From positions 1 through 6,809 of the forward strand of contig CAIPMZ010000087.1 of the NCBI GenBank assembly GCA_903866285.1: a stretch of DNA of 6,809 bases, read 5' to 3'. The stretch comes from an uncultured bacterium. GTDB lineage: Bacteria > Patescibacteriota > Minisyncoccia > Moranbacterales > GWC2-37-73. Both the position numbers and the translations under genes were made by a program. The notes under the pieces were generated by a model that saw only the letters and a list, made by a program, of their open reading frames with translations, ran no database searches and was not told the DNA's origin. Below, one piece after another: positions 4,725 through 6,809 of this stretch (position 1 is the first letter of the stretch; each line of letters begins with the position of its first letter).

Positions 4725-6686
4725 ATGTCCCAAGAAGATGAAATCAGACAAAGTTTGGAGCTGATTCAAAAGGCGGTGCTCTCCCTTGATAAAAAGATTG
4801 AAAATCAGGGTATTCGCATTGGGCAGCTTGAGAAAAATGCAAATATTTTGCCTGCAGCTCAGCAGCTACCAGCGCAAAATTTGGCATATGAGGTTCCACT
4901 ACCACCTACTCCAAGTTTTGGGCAGAGTGAGCAGGCGCAAGATAGGGCCGCGGCTGCTGAAAGTCTTTCAAGCAAGCGCGTTGAAAATACAAATGAAAAT
5001 ACTTTTGAAGAAAACGTCGCCGGACCGCTATTTATGAGAATTGGAATTGCAGCGCTAGTTTTAGGTATTTCGTTTTTCTTAAAATATGCTTTTGATAATG
5101 ATTGGATTGGTGAGACGGGAAGAATCTTAATTGGACTTTTGATTGGGTTGGGACTTTTGGGTATCGGTGAAAAAACAATCCGTAAATATGCAATGTACGG
5201 ACAGGCTATCTCTGGCGCTGGCTTGGCGGTCATGTATCTTTCGATTTTTTCGGCTTTTAACTATTATCATTTGATTGGTTCAGCTACGGCCTTTTTCGCG
5301 ATGCTGGTGATTACGCTAGTTGGGATTGCCTTGAGTTTCCGCTACGAAGCCATTCCTTTGATGGTCATTGCAACGGCAGGTGCTTTTGCGGCGCCCCTGC
5401 TGACTGCGAACGGTCAAAATAATCAAATAGCTTTGTTTAGCTACATCGTGCTACTGGATTTGGCGGTGCTGGCAGTGGCCGTGTTTAAGAATTGGCGAGC
5501 GGTGAATGTGGTTGGTTTTATCGGCACGGCTATTTTATTTTCAACCTGGGCAGCGAAATTTTATACTGAGCAGGCCCTTGGCTCGACGATGTTTTTCTTG
5601 ACGATCTTTTTCTTGCTGTATTCTTTTTCGGCTTTAATTTATAATTTAATAAAAAAAGAAGCTTCGACGGGTATAGAACAGGCGCTAACGCTTTTTTCTG
5701 GCTTCTTTTATTTTGGAGCCAGTTATGGGCTACTATACCTTAATTATGGTTTTCTTGTCGGTTTTTTCGCTTTGATTTTAGCGGGTTATTATTTTATTTG
5801 GGCTTTTGCGGTTCGCAATTTTACGCCTGAGGATGAAAATCTCTATACTTTCTTGGCGTTTTTAGCGGTTGGTTTTATTACCCTAGCCATCCCAGTTCAA
5901 TTTAAACAAAACACCATTACAATTAGTTGGGCAATCGAAGCCCTACTCCTGATGGTTATTGGCGCAAAACTTAAGAAAAATTCCTTTGTAATTTTTTCGG
6001 TAGTGGTAACCGTGCTGACTTTGTTTAGATATTTTTTCCTAGATAGCTTTAAATACAATCAATATTCAATATCCGTTTTTAATCCCGTTTTTTTAACAGC
6101 GGTTATTCTTGTGGGTTGCGTTTATTTAATGGCTTATGCTGTGCGCTCATTTGCTGATGAAAAAGCGGGCTTTGTGAATAAAAAGAGCTTGATGACTTTA
6201 TTTTTTATCATAGCAAACTTCGTAAGCGTATTTGCGGTTAGCCAGGAAATTAATACTTCTTATAATCGAGAAATATCTTCAGTTTCTAGCTTGCGGAATA
6301 TTAGGAGAGAAAAGATTCCTGTCGCTCCCTTAAACGATCCCTTAAACAAGACGAGAATTAACAATAATTTTTATCAAACCCAGGAGTATAAACAAGAGCA
6401 GGAGAAAATTACTAATTTAAAAAGTAGCAACAGTATCGCGCTCTCTATTTTCTGGCTCTTATATGCAATTGGCCTGGTAGCCTTTGGGATGGTGCGGGCT
6501 TCTAAGCGCGTGCGGGTCGGGGGAATGGCACTTTTGTCGCTGGCGATTTTAAAATTATTCTTTGTGGATTTATGGAGCTTGGGCAGGCTTTACCAGATTA
6601 TCTCCTCAATGAGTTTAGGGGTGGTGCTCCTGTTGGTTTCTTTCGTGTATCAAAAATATAAAGATCTTGTTAAAAAAATAATTTAA
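4725..6686 (+). CDS. DUF2339 family polytopic membrane protein
   Basis: This is an inner-membrane protein of a conserved family with no established function. From the preferred start it has 653 residues. Residues 1-40 (MSQEDEIRQSLELIQKAVL onward) form a helix or coiled coil on the cytoplasmic side, then comes a Pro/Gln/Ala-rich linker to about 95. Roughly 18 membrane segments follow. Family hallmarks are RIGIAALVLGISFFLKYA with NDWIGETGR just after it, then GEKTIRKYAMYGQAISGAGL and AVMYLSIFSA. Near the C-terminus are SIFWLLYAIGLVAFG, MALLSLAILKLFFVDLWSLG and RLYQIISSMSLGVVLLL. A polar loop of about 60 residues before the last three helices is the only large extramembrane segment in the membrane part. 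The frame is open to an ATG at 4656, but those 23 extra residues look unnatural (many Arg, Lys, Trp), so ATG 4725 is favoured. It lies ten bases from the next gene, suggesting an operon. Confidence 0.88.
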   Translation: MSQEDEIRQSLELIQKAVLSLDKKIENQGIRIGQLEKNANILPAAQQLPAQNLAYEVPLPPTPSFGQSEQAQDRAAAAESLSSKRVENTNENTFEENVAGPLFMRIGIAALVLGISFFLKYAFDNDWIGETGRILIGLLIGLGLLGIGEKTIRKYAMYGQAISGAGLAVMYLSIFSAFNYYHLIGSATAFFAMLVITLVGIALSFRYEAIPLMVIATAGAFAAPLLTANGQNNQIALFSYIVLLDLAVLAVAVFKNWRAVNVVGFIGTAILFSTWAAKFYTEQALGSTMFFLTIFFLLYSFSALIYNLIKKEASTGIEQALTLFSGFFYFGASYGLLYLNYGFLVGFFALILAGYYFIWAFAVRNFTPEDENLYTFLAFLAVGFITLAIPVQFKQNTITISWAIEALLLMVIGAKLKKNSFVIFSVVVTVLTLFRYFFLDSFKYNQYSISVFNPVFLTAVILVGCVYLMAYAVRSFADEKAGFVNKKSLMTLFFIIANFVSVFAVSQEINTSYNREISSVSSLRNIRREKIPVAPLNDPLNKTRINNNFYQTQEYKQEQEKITNLKSSNSIALSIFWLLYAIGLVAFGMVRASKRVRVGGMALLSLAILKLFFVDLWSLGRLYQIISSMSLGVVLLLVSFVYQKYKDLVKKII

Positions 6687-6696
6687 ACGCTAAGTT

Positions 6697-6809
6697 ATGA
6701 AAAAAACTACTGAAAAAATAAGTTTAGCTGTAATTTTATTTTTGGCTTTTGCCTTTACGGCGAGCGCAGATTTTTCCTTTGAGAAATGGCAATACGAAAA
6801 AGAATTAAA
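6697..6809 (+). CDS. Start of a secreted or envelope protein (possible DUF3999 family), cut by the window end
   Basis: Only 37 codons are visible. They begin with a textbook signal peptide: Lys-rich MKKTTEK, hydrophobic core ISLAVILFLAFAFT, and a probable signal peptidase I site ASA before Asp25. The mature part starts DFSFEKWQYEKEL. The gene starts ten bases after the DUF2339 stop codon on the same strand, so co-transcription is likely. In many bacteria a DUF3999 gene with a signal peptide sits beside a DUF2339 gene; the position and the N-terminus fit that pairing, but the visible part is too short to prove it. No Shine-Dalgarno site is seen. Confidence 0.7.
   Translation, partial: MKKTTEKISLAVILFLAFAFTASADFSFEKWQYEKEL

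Noticed and set aside
4859..5233. Minus-strand open frame of about 124 codons within the DUF2339 gene
   Set aside because: It is opposite conserved DUF2339 motifs; its Pro/Ser/Ala-rich content is the usual reflection of a hydrophobic gene read backwards.

Overview
The window looks like a piece of chromosome from a bacterium of the candidate phyla radiation (Patescibacteria, probably a Parcubacteria-like lineage). This is an inference. It rests on the low-to-moderate GC content with very A/T-rich gaps, the absence of convincing Shine-Dalgarno sites before any gene, a strikingly short SMC protein, and the style of the intergenic repeats (GC-rich TCCGCC/GGCGGA palindromes, a CCTACCGGCAGG element, TCTAATA-type heptamer repeats). 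The standard code fits: all complete genes end in TAA or TAG.

Layout, all genes on the + strand: (1) type I NAD-dependent glyceraldehyde-3-phosphate dehydrogenase (33-1025). (2) A 675-bp gene-free stretch (1026-1700) packed with hairpins: a GC-rich near-palindrome, an A/T-rich terminator, a minus-strand-oriented terminator, further stem-loops, a compact element with 20-bp perfect inverted ends (about 1391-1481), a sigma-70-like promoter, and a 23-bp imperfect inverted repeat in the presumed leader of the next gene. (3) An SMC-family chromosome segregation ATPase (1701-4079) with intact ATPase heads but only 792 residues and no recognisable hinge. A palindrome-rich segment inserted in frame in its C-terminal coiled coil shares a 15-nt core with the intergenic element. 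(4) A heptamer tandem repeat, then a small membrane protein gene (4156-4620) that carries a clear frameshift at a run of seven T. (5) A polytopic membrane protein of the DUF2339 family (4725-6686). (6) Ten bases later, the start of a secreted protein (6697 to the edge), whose position suggests a DUF3999-type partner.

How the genes work together: GAPDH is a stand-alone glycolytic housekeeping gene closed off by terminators. SMC is probably driven by its own promoter. The last two genes, with nearly abutting ends, look like one envelope operon of unknown function; the small membrane protein may belong to it. The most interesting signals are the shared palindrome core found both between genes and inside the smc coding sequence (a protein-invading repeat), the apparently hinge-less mini-SMC, and the poorly understood DUF2339 membrane/secreted protein pair.
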